Assembly (NCBI RefSeq): GCF_900113615.1
Contig: NZ_FOPZ01000011.1
Coordinates: forward strand, 1-64,000
DNA from: Halorubrum aquaticum
GTDB taxonomy: Archaea; Halobacteriota; Halobacteria; Halobacteriales; Haloferacaceae
DNA: 64,000 nt
Reading direction: 5' to 3'
Shown here: positions 7,337 to 15,359 of the stretch, one piece after another
Numbering within the stretch: the stretch's first letter is position 1
Layout: the number at the start of each line of letters is the position of its first letter
Notes under the pieces: generated by a model
Told to the model about the DNA's origin: nothing
The model's database searches: none
What the model saw: the letters and a program-made list of their open reading frames with translations, nothing else
Program-made: the position numbers and the translations under genes

Positions 7337-7530
7337 CGCGAAAACACGCGATCGAGAACGGGACTCGAGGGCCAGATCCGCACGACAGGCACACCCTGTC
7401 GGTCGTTCAACCGGTCAATCAACGCGGTTCGGAGTCCGAACCGTTCGGGTAGGAGGCCCATACATACGTACCGAGGTGACGTGAGACACACCGACGATCC
7501 GGCCGTTCGGAGCCGACGACGAGGACACGA

Positions 7531-8325
7531 ATGACGAAACCAGACACACACCTAACGCGGCGGCAGGCCCTCGCGGGCATCGGAGCCGTCGGCTTCGCGA
7601 CCGCCGGAATGGCCGGAGGGCGGTCGACGGGCAGCTGGGACCGATACACGAGCTACACCTACGCGCAGTCGGACGTCCCGACGCAGCTCTTGGTCGGCTG
7701 GCGCAGCAGATACAACGGTCAGCTCGTGGGCGAGAGCCCGACCGACGAAGTCGCGGAGGTCGACGAGCTCGCCGAGACGGTCCGACTCATCGACCAGGAG
7801 AACGTCCTGCCGATGGACACGGGCTCGACGAGCGTCGGTCTCCGGATCGACGATCCGGGCGAGAACGTCCCGGACGGCGTCCGGGTGTGGATGAAGATCG
7901 ACCCGGAGATCGGCTCCGACGCCGCGAGCCAGGCGCTCGCGGAGCGGATCGATGTCTCGGTTCGCTACGACACGGGATTCCTCGGCGTCGGCGGCTGTGC
8001 CGGCGCGGAGAACGTCGACGACCTCCCGAGCTTCGGTGACGGGATCTTCTCGGGCACCCTCGCGGAGCTCGACGCCGACGATCTGACGGAGGGGATCGAG
8101 GTCGATCCCGGGATCCTCGACAACGGCTGTCTGACTACCGAGGAGAGCCGCTGTCTCGCGTTCAACTGGGAGTTCCCGATCGGCGATGGCGGCAACGCCG
8201 GGAAGGGCGGCTCCGTCGACTTCGACGTGAAGTTCTACGCGGTCGACTGTGCGTGGACCGGCAATCCGTTCGCGGAGCCGGTGCCGGATCACGAGGAATC
8301 GGAGGGCTCGGAGGTGTCGGAATGA
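7531..8325 (+). CDS. TasA-like secreted protein lacking the SipW processing motif
   Basis: The 264-residue protein has a Tat-like LTRRQAL (8-14) and a hydrophobic GIGAVGFATAGMAGG, but after it comes RSTGSWDRYTSY instead of the FSDEE region. It still shows the family's sandwich features: SVGLRIDDPGENVPDGV, FSGTLAEL, RCLAFNWEFP and a last strand SVDFDVKFYAVDC. The tail is acidic (EESEGSEVSE). It may therefore be processed by another peptidase or stay anchored, and could act as a base, cap or minor subunit. It is the first gene of the overlapping operon 7531-12172; its stop TGA overlaps the next ATG (ATGA). Confidence 0.75.
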   Translation: MTKPDTHLTRRQALAGIGAVGFATAGMAGGRSTGSWDRYTSYTYAQSDVPTQLLVGWRSRYNGQLVGESPTDEVAEVDELAETVRLIDQENVLPMDTGSTSVGLRIDDPGENVPDGVRVWMKIDPEIGSDAASQALAERIDVSVRYDTGFLGVGGCAGAENVDDLPSFGDGIFSGTLAELDADDLTEGIEVDPGILDNGCLTTEESRCLAFNWEFPIGDGGNAGKGGSVDFDVKFYAVDCAWTGNPFAEPVPDHEESEGSEVSE

Positions 8326-9854
8326 CCGCCGACGGGAGCGGACGGGGGGCCTCCGGACTGGCCGGCCTCAGCCGTCGCCGGCTCCTCGCCGGGCTCGGCG
8401 GGCTCGGCGCGATGGGGGCCGCGAGCGGCGCGGGCACGTTCGCGTACCTCTCGGACGAGGAGGCGTTCCGCCGCAACGAGATCGGTGCGGGGGAGGTCGA
8501 ACTCGAGGTGTCGTGCTCCGGTTCGAGCGTGGACGGCGACTGTGCCGTCTCGAACGGGACCGTGAGCTTCACGCCCGAAGAGCCGATCGACCGCGGCGAC
8601 TGGGGTGACGTGACGTTCGACGTCTCGGTGCGGAGCAACCCCGCACGGCTCTGGTTCGCGACGACCTGTCCGCGGGTTCGGGATCCGCTCGGCGACGCAC
8701 TCGACGTGTCGCTCAAGGTCGGAGACGACTGGGTGTTCCCGTCCGGATCGCTCTCGGATCTCCGCCGCGAGTTCGCGGGCGGACTCCGGGTCGACGACCG
8801 CGACGGCGACCCGTGTCTCGATCCCGGGGCAGACGCCCTCGAGATCGAACTCGTCTGGGAGCTTCCCGAGGACGCGCCCGCCGCGGTGGCGGGAGAGACG
8901 ACCGGGTTCGAGTTCCGGCTCTACACCGAACAGTGCCGGCACGTCTCCGAGGACGAGGCCGAGGCCGGATCGAACCCCTACGCGGGGATCGAGTGTGACG
9001 AGCCGGAACCGGAGTGTGTAGTCTGTGACGGGGAAGACGAGGACGTCTACTCGCTCCTCGAGTTCGAGTACCTCGGGAACGAGACGGCGTATATCACCGC
9101 CGGAACCCAAGGAAAGGGAACGAACGGTGAGATCGCCTTCGAGGGGGACATCGATCCCGGCGAGACGTTCGTCGCCGACGGCGCGAACGTCGGTGGCAAC
9201 TCGGGCGCACTGGGTGCCAACCTGTATCTCGACGATGGGAGCGACGGCCAACTCCAGAACGGAAACGGACGTCCACCCGGAGTGAAGGTCCACACGAGTT
9301 GCTCGGAGGACCTCTACGTCGGCCAGGAGTTCGATATCGACGGCGCCCCACGATATCAAATCGTCGCCGGAGAGATATTCGGAAAGGGACGGATCTGTGG
9401 CGATCCGACCGGAGAAGACGATGGGGACGACCACGACGACTCGGGCGACTGCGAGTGCGGCGGAAACGTCCGCTACCGTGATCTGACGTTCCGCTACGAC
9501 GGCGGATCCGACGCCACGATCCGGGTCACCACCCAGCAGACGGGCGGTGGAAACGAAGTCGTGTTCGAGGAGACGACGATCGCACCCGGAGGAACGTTCA
9601 CCGCCGACGGGAATGACGTCCCTCAAGCGTGGGGCAACGTCGGAACGAGCCTCGGACAGAACACGACGATCGAGATCGTCGACGGCGGCGACGACGGCGC
9701 CACGGAGACCGTCGAGATCCACACCAGCTGTTCGGCGGTCCTCACGATCGGGGACGCGTTCGGCTCGGACGGATCGGGAGGAACGCTCTATGAACTCGTC
9801 GGCGGGACGTTCACCGACGAAAACGCGCTCTGCGGCTCGGAGGACCTACAATGA
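8322..9854 (+). CDS. SipW-dependent TasA-like protein with two tandem C-terminal domains
   Basis: The ATG at 8322 overlaps the previous stop, giving 510 residues. LSRRRLLAG is followed by GTFAYLSDEEAFRRNEIGAG, the SipW-type region. The sandwich core spans to about residue 225 and ends with FEFRLYTEQCRHV. Two related domains of about 125 residues follow, at roughly 236-360 and 376-505. They share a TxxF(V/T)ADG strand, VxxHTSCSxxLxxGxxF, and YxxVxGxxF near the end, each with Cys in TSC and in (I/L)CG. Their pattern resembles a haloarchaeal domain of unknown function (DUF7467-like); that name is from memory. It is probably the largest surface subunit encoded in the operon and is coupled to the peptidase gene by ATGA. 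Confidence 0.8.
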   Translation: MTADGSGRGASGLAGLSRRRLLAGLGGLGAMGAASGAGTFAYLSDEEAFRRNEIGAGEVELEVSCSGSSVDGDCAVSNGTVSFTPEEPIDRGDWGDVTFDVSVRSNPARLWFATTCPRVRDPLGDALDVSLKVGDDWVFPSGSLSDLRREFAGGLRVDDRDGDPCLDPGADALEIELVWELPEDAPAAVAGETTGFEFRLYTEQCRHVSEDEAEAGSNPYAGIECDEPEPECVVCDGEDEDVYSLLEFEYLGNETAYITAGTQGKGTNGEIAFEGDIDPGETFVADGANVGGNSGALGANLYLDDGSDGQLQNGNGRPPGVKVHTSCSEDLYVGQEFDIDGAPRYQIVAGEIFGKGRICGDPTGEDDGDDHDDSGDCECGGNVRYRDLTFRYDGGSDATIRVTTQQTGGGNEVVFEETTIAPGGTFTADGNDVPQAWGNVGTSLGQNTTIEIVDGGDDGATETVEIHTSCSAVLTIGDAFGSDGSGGTLYELVGGTFTDENALCGSEDLQ

Positions 9855-10921
9855 ACTCACCTATCACGCTCAAACGCTTTGCCAACCTGCTCGGGATCGC
9901 CCTGCTGATCGCGGTCGTCGCGCCCTTCGTGGTGTACGCGGTGCCGGCGGTCGTCGGGGCGGAGTACAGCTTCGTCGTGTTGACGGCGAGCATGACGCCC
10001 GCGATCGCCCCCGGTGACGTGGTGGTCGTCGACGAGCGCGACCCGGCGGCCATCGCCGAGGGCGACGTGATCACGTTCGTCCGCGGCGAGAGCGAGGTCC
10101 CGGTGACCCACCGCGTGGTCGGCGTGACGGAGGCGGGCGGAGGGATCGCCTTCGAGACGAAGGGCGACGCCAACGAGGACCCCGATTCGGCGCCGGTTCC
10201 GGCCGCGAACGTCCTCGGCGCGGTGGCGTTCTCGATCCCGTACATCGGGTACGTGATCCAGTTCACCGACTCGCCGACGGGGTTCACTCTCCTCGTGATC
10301 CTCCCGTTCGCGCTACTCGTGTTCTCGGAGGTCTGGAGCCTCTACCGCGCCCGTACCCCGACCGGCGGAGACGCGGCGACGGAAACCGACGATCTCGCGA
10401 ACGATCGCCACGAATCCGCGGATTCCGGATCCGTGGACTCCGAGTCCGTAGGTTCCGAACCCGACGGAGTCGCGATCGAGGCGAACGCGGTCGCAGAGCC
10501 GCCCGCCGAATCGGCCGTCGAACCGTCCGCCGAGTCCGGCTTCGTGGTGACGAACCGGACCGTCGAGGGAGCCGTCGTGGTTCTCCTGGGATTCGTCCCG
10601 TACGCGGCGTACGTCGCCTACACGCTCCAGACGGCCCTCGCCGTCGCGGTCGCGGTCGGCACCGCGACGACGCTGCTGATGGCGGCCGTTCTCCTCCTTA
10701 CGGGCGGCGAGGATGCCGAACCGACCACCGCCGACGGCGACGATGACGCCCCGACTGACCGCGACGGGCGGCCCGCGTCGGACGAGCGGATCGAACCGAA
10801 CGAGCGGCCCGCATCGACCGACCGAGATCCGATGGGGATCTTCGAGGCGCCTGAGGTCGCCCCCGTCATGGACGGCGGAACCGAGCGCACTCACGAGGAG
10901 GCCGATGAGGTGGAGCGATGA
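9851..10921 (+). CDS. sipW: SipW-like signal peptidase I (Ser/His type)
   Basis: This S26-family membrane protease has an N-terminal anchor (residues about 12-36), box B TASMTPAIAPGDVV with Ser47, VPVTHRVVG with His87 where bacterial enzymes have Lys, and ETKGDANEDPD with conserved Asp. The Ser/His pair is typical of archaeal, ER and SipW enzymes. A second membrane helix follows the catalytic domain (about 138-160), then about 80 Glu/Ser/Asp-rich residues, then another hydrophobic region (about 235-285) and an acidic tail, so it is longer than usual for SipW. It lies inside the operon with five genes that carry its expected cleavage motif and is overlapped on both sides by ATGA junctions. Processing and release of those subunits is the likely job. 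Confidence 0.9.
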   Translation: MNSPITLKRFANLLGIALLIAVVAPFVVYAVPAVVGAEYSFVVLTASMTPAIAPGDVVVVDERDPAAIAEGDVITFVRGESEVPVTHRVVGVTEAGGGIAFETKGDANEDPDSAPVPAANVLGAVAFSIPYIGYVIQFTDSPTGFTLLVILPFALLVFSEVWSLYRARTPTGGDAATETDDLANDRHESADSGSVDSESVGSEPDGVAIEANAVAEPPAESAVEPSAESGFVVTNRTVEGAVVVLLGFVPYAAYVAYTLQTALAVAVAVGTATTLLMAAVLLLTGGEDAEPTTADGDDDAPTDRDGRPASDERIEPNERPASTDRDPMGIFEAPEVAPVMDGGTERTHEEADEVER

Positions 10922-11994
10922 CTCGAACCGCGTCGGTGATGCTCGTCGCGGTTCTCGTGCTCGTTGCCGGGTTCGGGAGCGGATTCGGGACGCTCGCGGT
11001 GTTCTCCGACGAGGTCACCGTTCAGGGGAACCTCACGGCCACGGACGACCTGACCTCGTTCGAGACCTCGGCGGATCCGAACGGCACCGAGACGAACGAG
11101 TCGACGACGAACACGTCGGCGTCCAACGGTTCGGCGTCCAACGGTTCCGCGGCGAACGGTTCCAAGGCGAACGAATCGACGACGAAGGAGTCGGAGGGTG
11201 GAGAGCGGAGCCGGAAGTCCGGCGATCCGCCGTTCGGCAACGGAAGCGGTGTCGGTCCGTCCGGCGAGCCCGAAACGAGCGACGGGAACGGTACGGGTCC
11301 GAGCACGGACGCCCTCGGGGAGACGGCCAATGGGAGCCTCGACGACACGCCGGAGAACGACACACCGGAGAACGACACCGGGTCGGGAGAGCCGGACGAC
11401 GAACCGAAGAACGGAACCGATCCGACTCCGACGCCGGAGAAGTCACCGGCCACCGACGCCGAGGAGCCGTCGACCGACGAAGGCGACGAGAACGCATCGA
11501 CGAAAGCGGACACGTCGGGTTCCGCCGAGAACGACGAGAAACCGGTCGATGAAGACGGCGTGGCGGATGGGAACGACGGCGACGAGGACGCGACCGATGG
11601 GGACTCGACCGACGAGGACGACGTCCTCGACGACGAAACCACGGGATCCGACGAAACCGGTTCCGAGGATGCCGAACCGGACACCGAAACGACCGGAGAC
11701 GGCGGTGACGAGCCGTCCGAGGGAACCGCCGAAGACGACGGATCGGACGTCGAAGACGAGGAGGACGACGGATCGGGTGGTGGAGCTGACGGGGATGACA
11801 CGTCCGATGGCGGAGATGACACGTCCGATGGCGGAAACGGCGAGGAGACCGGTGACGTGAGCGACGACGGTGATACGGCTGTCGGGAGTGATGAGGCCGC
11901 CGACGCCACCGTGAGTGACGATACCACAAGTGACGCCACGGACGACGATACCGTGGGTGATGATGCCATCGACGACGGGGACGGTGATGAGTGA
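10918..11994 (+). CDS. Hyperacidic, sequon-rich secreted protein with SipW-type N-terminus
   Basis: The 358-residue protein begins with a Sec-type hydrophobic segment without RR, then FGTLAVFSDEVTVQGNLTA, the same processing region as the sandwich proteins. No sandwich core follows. The rest is low-complexity Asp/Glu/Ser/Thr/Gly. The first part carries many N-glycosylation sequons: seven N-x-S/T sites fall in about 36 residues (NGT, NES, NTS, NGS three times, NES), partly as short tandem repeats. The tail alternates acidic runs with DDTSDGG repeats. There is no membrane anchor at the C-terminus. It resembles a mucin-like or matrix polyanion that could fill the space between fibres; this role is a guess from composition. 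The start overlaps the sipW stop (ATGA). Confidence 0.8.
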   Translation: MTRTASVMLVAVLVLVAGFGSGFGTLAVFSDEVTVQGNLTATDDLTSFETSADPNGTETNESTTNTSASNGSASNGSAANGSKANESTTKESEGGERSRKSGDPPFGNGSGVGPSGEPETSDGNGTGPSTDALGETANGSLDDTPENDTPENDTGSGEPDDEPKNGTDPTPTPEKSPATDAEEPSTDEGDENASTKADTSGSAENDEKPVDEDGVADGNDGDEDATDGDSTDEDDVLDDETTGSDETGSEDAEPDTETTGDGGDEPSEGTAEDDGSDVEDEEDDGSGGGADGDDTSDGGDDTSDGGNGEETGDVSDDGDTAVGSDEAADATVSDDTTSDATDDDTVGDDAIDDGDGDE

Positions 11995-12172
11995 TCGACG
12001 CGAGGGTCGTTGTGTCCCGAAACGTCGGGGCGTGGGACGGCGGAACGGCCATCGCTCCGACTCCCTGCCACCGCTCGCCTCGCGACCGTGGATCACCAAA
12101 CGTCGCGTGCTCCTCGCGTTGTCCGCCGCGTTGCTGGTGCTGTTCGGCTACGGACTGCTTCCTCGAGTCTGA
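11987..12172 (+). CDS. Small basic single-span membrane protein
   Basis: A 61-residue frame whose ATG lies inside the end of the previous gene (ATGAGTGA, an eight-base overlap), which suggests coupled translation. The first 35 residues are rich in Arg and Lys, quite unlike the acidic neighbours; a single hydrophobic helix (VLLALSAALLVLFGYGLL) ends the protein. The basic part would stay in the cytoplasm and the helix would anchor it. It closes the SipW operon and stops eight bases before the convergent mptE stop. I do not recognise a family. Evidence is overlap, length and the helix only, so a chance frame cannot be excluded. Confidence 0.5.
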   Translation: MSDRREGRCVPKRRGVGRRNGHRSDSLPPLASRPWITKRRVLLALSAALLVLFGYGLLPRV

Positions 12173-12179
12173 GGCGTCG

Positions 12180-12884
12180 TCACGTCCCGAGGAGCGCGTC
12201 GAGTTCCCGGCCGATCCGCTCGCGACGGTCGTCGAGGACGGCGAACCGCTCGCCGCGTCGCCGTTCAAGCCAGCCCAGTAGCCGGCCGGCCCACTCGAGT
12301 TTTCGTGCCTTCATCGGACCCACGTCCGGGTCGTCGAAGTTCCAGCCCGGGAAGGTCAACCGTCCGGCTCCGACGTGGTCCGCGAGGAACGCGGCGCGGT
12401 CGCCGTCGGTGAATCCGCCGACGTTGCGGACCGGGCCGACGGGAGCCGCCTGGGTGGTCGTCAGGGTGTGATCGGGGTCGAACCGCGGGAGCCACTCGCG
12501 GACGGCCGGGACGTTGTCGCCGTGGGCGTGCGCCGCGACCGGCACGCCGCGACCGGTCAACTCGACCGCGGTCTCGGGGTTCTTGTCGAGATCGGTCACC
12601 AGACAATCGACGGCGACGCCCGCCTCGGAGAGGACGTCCGCCGCCGTCGACGCGGCGACGACCACGTCGGCCTCGCGGGCGATCCGGACCTCCGAGTCCT
12701 CGTGGAGACACGGCGCACCCCCCGCCACGGCGACGGTTCGTTCCTCCCAGTCGTCGAACCGTGACAGGTCGAACGGCGTCGACAGCTCGGCGGCGACGTC
12801 GCGGGCTCGCTCGTCGTCGTCGCGGTCGAACCCGAGGTCGGCCAGTATCGCCTCGTACGTCGGTTCGAACGTCTCGAAGTTCAC
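12180..12884 (-). CDS. mptE: 6-hydroxymethyl-7,8-dihydropterin pyrophosphokinase MptE-like
   Basis: The 234-residue protein matches the archaeal MptE/DUF115-type pterin kinase that pyrophosphorylates 6-hydroxymethyl-dihydropterin for folate-like cofactors. Visible landmarks are AVAGGAPCL, ADVVVAASTAADVL, CLVTDLDKNPET (substrate/metal region), VAAHAHGDN, TTTQAAP and VGGFTDGDRAAFLADHVGA. The start is GTG at 12884; gggggtgatc ends two bases before it and matches the anti-Shine-Dalgarno well. folP lies upstream on the same strand, after a 180-base spacer without a visible gene, so both steps toward dihydropteroate sit together. A TATA-like aaagttta near 13045-13055 could give it its own promoter with a long leader. 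Confidence 0.88.
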   Translation of the reverse strand: MNFETFEPTYEAILADLGFDRDDDERARDVAAELSTPFDLSRFDDWEERTVAVAGGAPCLHEDSEVRIAREADVVVAASTAADVLSEAGVAVDCLVTDLDKNPETAVELTGRGVPVAAHAHGDNVPAVREWLPRFDPDHTLTTTQAAPVGPVRNVGGFTDGDRAAFLADHVGAGRLTFPGWNFDDPDVGPMKARKLEWAGRLLGWLERRRGERFAVLDDRRERIGRELDALLGT

Positions 12885-13064
12885 GGGATCACCCCCACAC
12901 CGCGTCGAGCAACCCGGCAGTCGGTCCGGTCCGTCGAACGGTGCCGTCGCTCACGGTGATGAATATGGTGTGGGCCGGAGTGGCACAGAGTACCCCTACC
13001 CGCGTGCCCCTCCGGCGTCCGGTTGAAGCGTTGTCCACACGGCGGCATAAACTTTCTCTTACTT

Positions 13065-14246
13065 CTAGGTGTCGTCGATCGTCCGGAGTGCGGCATCGAG
13101 CGCGTCGGAAACGCCCGAAACGGCCGAGACGACCGACGAGAGGCCGTCGGCGGTGCCGACGAGAACTCCACGCGTCCGGTCCCCGTGGGTCCCGTCCCGA
13201 CCCCCGTCGTCGCCGTCGGCGCTCCGCCCGACCGCGAAGGCGGCGTCCCCCTCGTCGGTGGCCGCCCGGAGCGCGGCGACGGCCTCCGTCGACAGCCCCG
13301 ACAGCTCGTAGGTGCGGACGACCGTTTCCTCGGCGATCTCGCGGGCGGCATCGAGGCGGTCGAGGTGACGCTCGGCCTCGCGGACCGTGGTCACGTCCAG
13401 CTCCTCGACGTCGATCTCGTCGTCGTGGCGGACGCGCTTCCGGGAGAACGCCTCGCCGATGAGGGCCGCGTCCCGGGTCTCGGCCACGTCGTGGGTGCGG
13501 ATCACGTGTGCGCCGCGCTCGACTGCCATGGAAGTGGCCGCGAGCGACACCGGGAGGGCGGCCTCGGTGCTCCGACCCGCGAGGTCGCGGAGGAAGTTCT
13601 TCCGGTTGATGGAGACGAGAAGCGGCCGGCCGTATCCCCGGAACTCCCGCAGCCGGCGGAACGTCTCGCGGTCGTCCGCGAGCGTCTTCGCCTCCGACCA
13701 GCCGCCGAAGGCGGGGTCGAGGATCGTCTTCTCCGTGAAGCCGTTCCGCGAGAGCGCGTCGTATATCTCGTCGACCTCCTCGATCGCGCCCGGTCGCTCG
13801 AGGTCCGGCGGCGAGGCCATCTTCGAGACGGCGGCGTCGTGTTCGGCGCACACCCGCGGCATCTCCGGGTCGGCGAACCCGCAGACGTCGTTGACCATGT
13901 CGAACCCGCGCGAGAGGGCCGCGTCGGCGACCTCGTGGTAGCGCGTCTCGATCGACCAGACGGCGTCACCGGAGGTCGACTCGAGCGTCTCGATCGCGGT
14001 TTCGAGCCGCTCCAGCTCGTCCTCGGCCGTGAGCACGTCGAGGTCCTTGTTGGCCGATTCGAGTCCCACGTCGACGACGTCCGCGCCCTCCCCGATCAGT
14101 TCCTCGTCGACGTACTCCGCCGCCTCGCCCGGGTCGTCGTACACGCTCGGGTCGTACGGCGACTCCGCGGAGACGTTCAACACGCCCATGATCCGGGGTG
14201 GGTGGTCGTCGCCGATCCCGAGGCCCGCGGCGTCCACGTTTCGCAT
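13065..14246 (-). CDS. folP: Dihydropteroate synthase
   Basis: The product has DHPS motifs in order: IMGVLNVSAESPYDP, EGADVVDVGLES, VWSIETRYHEVADAALSRGFDMVNDVCGF, ILDPAFGGWSEAK, PLLVSINRKNFL and HVIRTHDVAETRDA. It condenses dihydropterin pyrophosphate with p-aminobenzoate or a related aryl amine. At 393 residues it is about 100 longer than bacterial DHPS; the extra part is a C-terminal tail with predicted helices and a Gly/Asp-rich linker. The ATG at 14246 is about 26 bases below a ctttaaga TATA-like box, so I use it and not the longer upstream frame, which runs through the repeat at 14330-14682. mptE follows on the same strand. Confidence 0.9.
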   Translation of the reverse strand: MRNVDAAGLGIGDDHPPRIMGVLNVSAESPYDPSVYDDPGEAAEYVDEELIGEGADVVDVGLESANKDLDVLTAEDELERLETAIETLESTSGDAVWSIETRYHEVADAALSRGFDMVNDVCGFADPEMPRVCAEHDAAVSKMASPPDLERPGAIEEVDEIYDALSRNGFTEKTILDPAFGGWSEAKTLADDRETFRRLREFRGYGRPLLVSINRKNFLRDLAGRSTEAALPVSLAATSMAVERGAHVIRTHDVAETRDAALIGEAFSRKRVRHDDEIDVEELDVTTVREAERHLDRLDAAREIAEETVVRTYELSGLSTEAVAALRAATDEGDAAFAVGRSADGDDGGRDGTHGDRTRGVLVGTADGLSSVVSAVSGVSDALDAALRTIDDT

Positions 14247-14329
14247 ACCCGATCGAGGGTCGCGACTCTTAAAGCGGGCCCGGAACCGGCGGGCGAGGAG
14301 ACGGACGATCCACCGCAACGATCCGTCGT

Positions 14330-14682
14330 GCGGTGGCGCGCCTCCGAGCGCCCGAACGGGCGCGAGGAGCCCGCGAGGTCGCCGGCGGCGGAGCCGCCGG
14401 CTGCCAGAGAATCTTCGATTCTCGCTGGACGCGGTGAGCGCTCGGAAAGCGCGAACCGCGAGGCTGGGGAGGCGTGAGGTGCGGGGCTGTGCGGTCGGGT
14501 GGGACTCAAAGGGGCAGTCGCGAGGGCGAAGCACGGCGACGTAAGCAGCGTGGCGCTCCGCGCCACGGGCAGCCGGCGGCAACGCCGCCGGCGACACTGG
14601 AAGGAACGAGTGAAACGAGCGACTGAAGCGCGCAGCGAGCCGCGCGAGTCCTCGCGGCTGGGGCTTTGGACGTGTTCACCGC
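14330..14682 (+). repeat. Dispersed modular repeat, copy B
   Basis: Second copy of the repeat at 1-232, in the same orientation. Shared blocks: gcggtggcgcgcct, gcgcgaggagcccgcgagg, gcgaggctggggaggcgtgag with gtgcggggctgtgcgg, gtgggac-caaaggggcagtcgc, and gcgagtcctcgcg-ctggggctttgg. The variable segments are longer here and include GC hairpins such as ccggcggc/gccgccgg, gaatc/gattc and gtggcgc/gcgccac. It lies between folP and the SHOCT gene and fills most of the 562-base gap. No clear terminal inverted repeat, target duplication or protein is seen. Confidence 0.7.
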
Positions 14683-14808
14683 GGTCACGGTTCCCGTGTC
14701 GTACAGCCGAGCGGTAGAGGTCGTGAACGAGGATACAGCGACAGAAACGGGATCGTCCTTCTGGTACCGACGGCACCGTTTTGTACGGCTCCAGCGAAAC
14801 GCGACGGT

Positions 14809-15255
14809 ATGACCGACTCGTCCCCGCTCGATCGCGCGAAGGAGAACGCAACCGAGATCGCCTCGACCGTGGTCACGGGCGTCTGGTTGGCCGCCCTTTT
14901 CCTCGATCTCGAGTGGTGGCTCCCGCTCATGCTGTTCGGCTACGTCGTGGTCGTGCCGGTCGTCTCGATGCTCTTCGGGGAGGAGGAAGGCGAGGCTGAC
15001 GGATCGCCGGAGACCGACGCCGAAACCGCACGCGAGGACACGGGGGCTCGAGGGACCGACGAGGACGGCGTTACCGAGGGCAACGCGGACGCGATCGACC
15101 GGCTCAGAACCCGATACGCCGAGGGCGACCTGACGGACGAGCAGTTCGAACGCAAACTCGACAGGCTGCTGGAGACCGAGACGCCCGAGGACGCGGAGGA
15201 GTGGCGGGAACGCGAACGGGAGCGGGACCGGCCCCTCGAACGCGACCGGTCCTGA
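14809..15255 (+). CDS. SHOCT-domain membrane protein
   Basis: The 148-residue protein has two adjoining membrane segments (about residues 15-55: [23 protein letters not shown] then [10 protein letters not shown]), a long acidic linker and a C-terminal SHOCT motif: [34 protein letters not shown] segments are short oligomerisation helices found at the ends of many prokaryotic proteins. A highly charged tail closes the protein. No enzymatic domain is visible. It stands alone between the dispersed repeat and the next gene on the same strand. Confidence 0.82.
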   Translation: MTDSSPLDRAKENATEIASTVVTGVWLAALFLDLEWWLPLMLFGYVVVVPVVSMLFGEEEGEADGSPETDAETAREDTGARGTDEDGVTEGNADAIDRLRTRYAEGDLTDEQFERKLDRLLETETPEDAEEWRERERERDRPLERDRS

Positions 15256-15359
15256 CCGTTCCACGCCTCCTCTCCCCCGGTCTACCTCGGATCCGTCGAG
15301 TACCGGCACCGCAGGCCCGGAAGGACGCGCTTTTATCCGCGCCGCGACAAGCCCCGCGC

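Noticed and set aside
12885-13064. Possible tRNA or small RNA between folP and mptE
   Set aside because: No cloverleaf with matched arms or T-loop was seen; the bases look like a leader with a TATA-like box.
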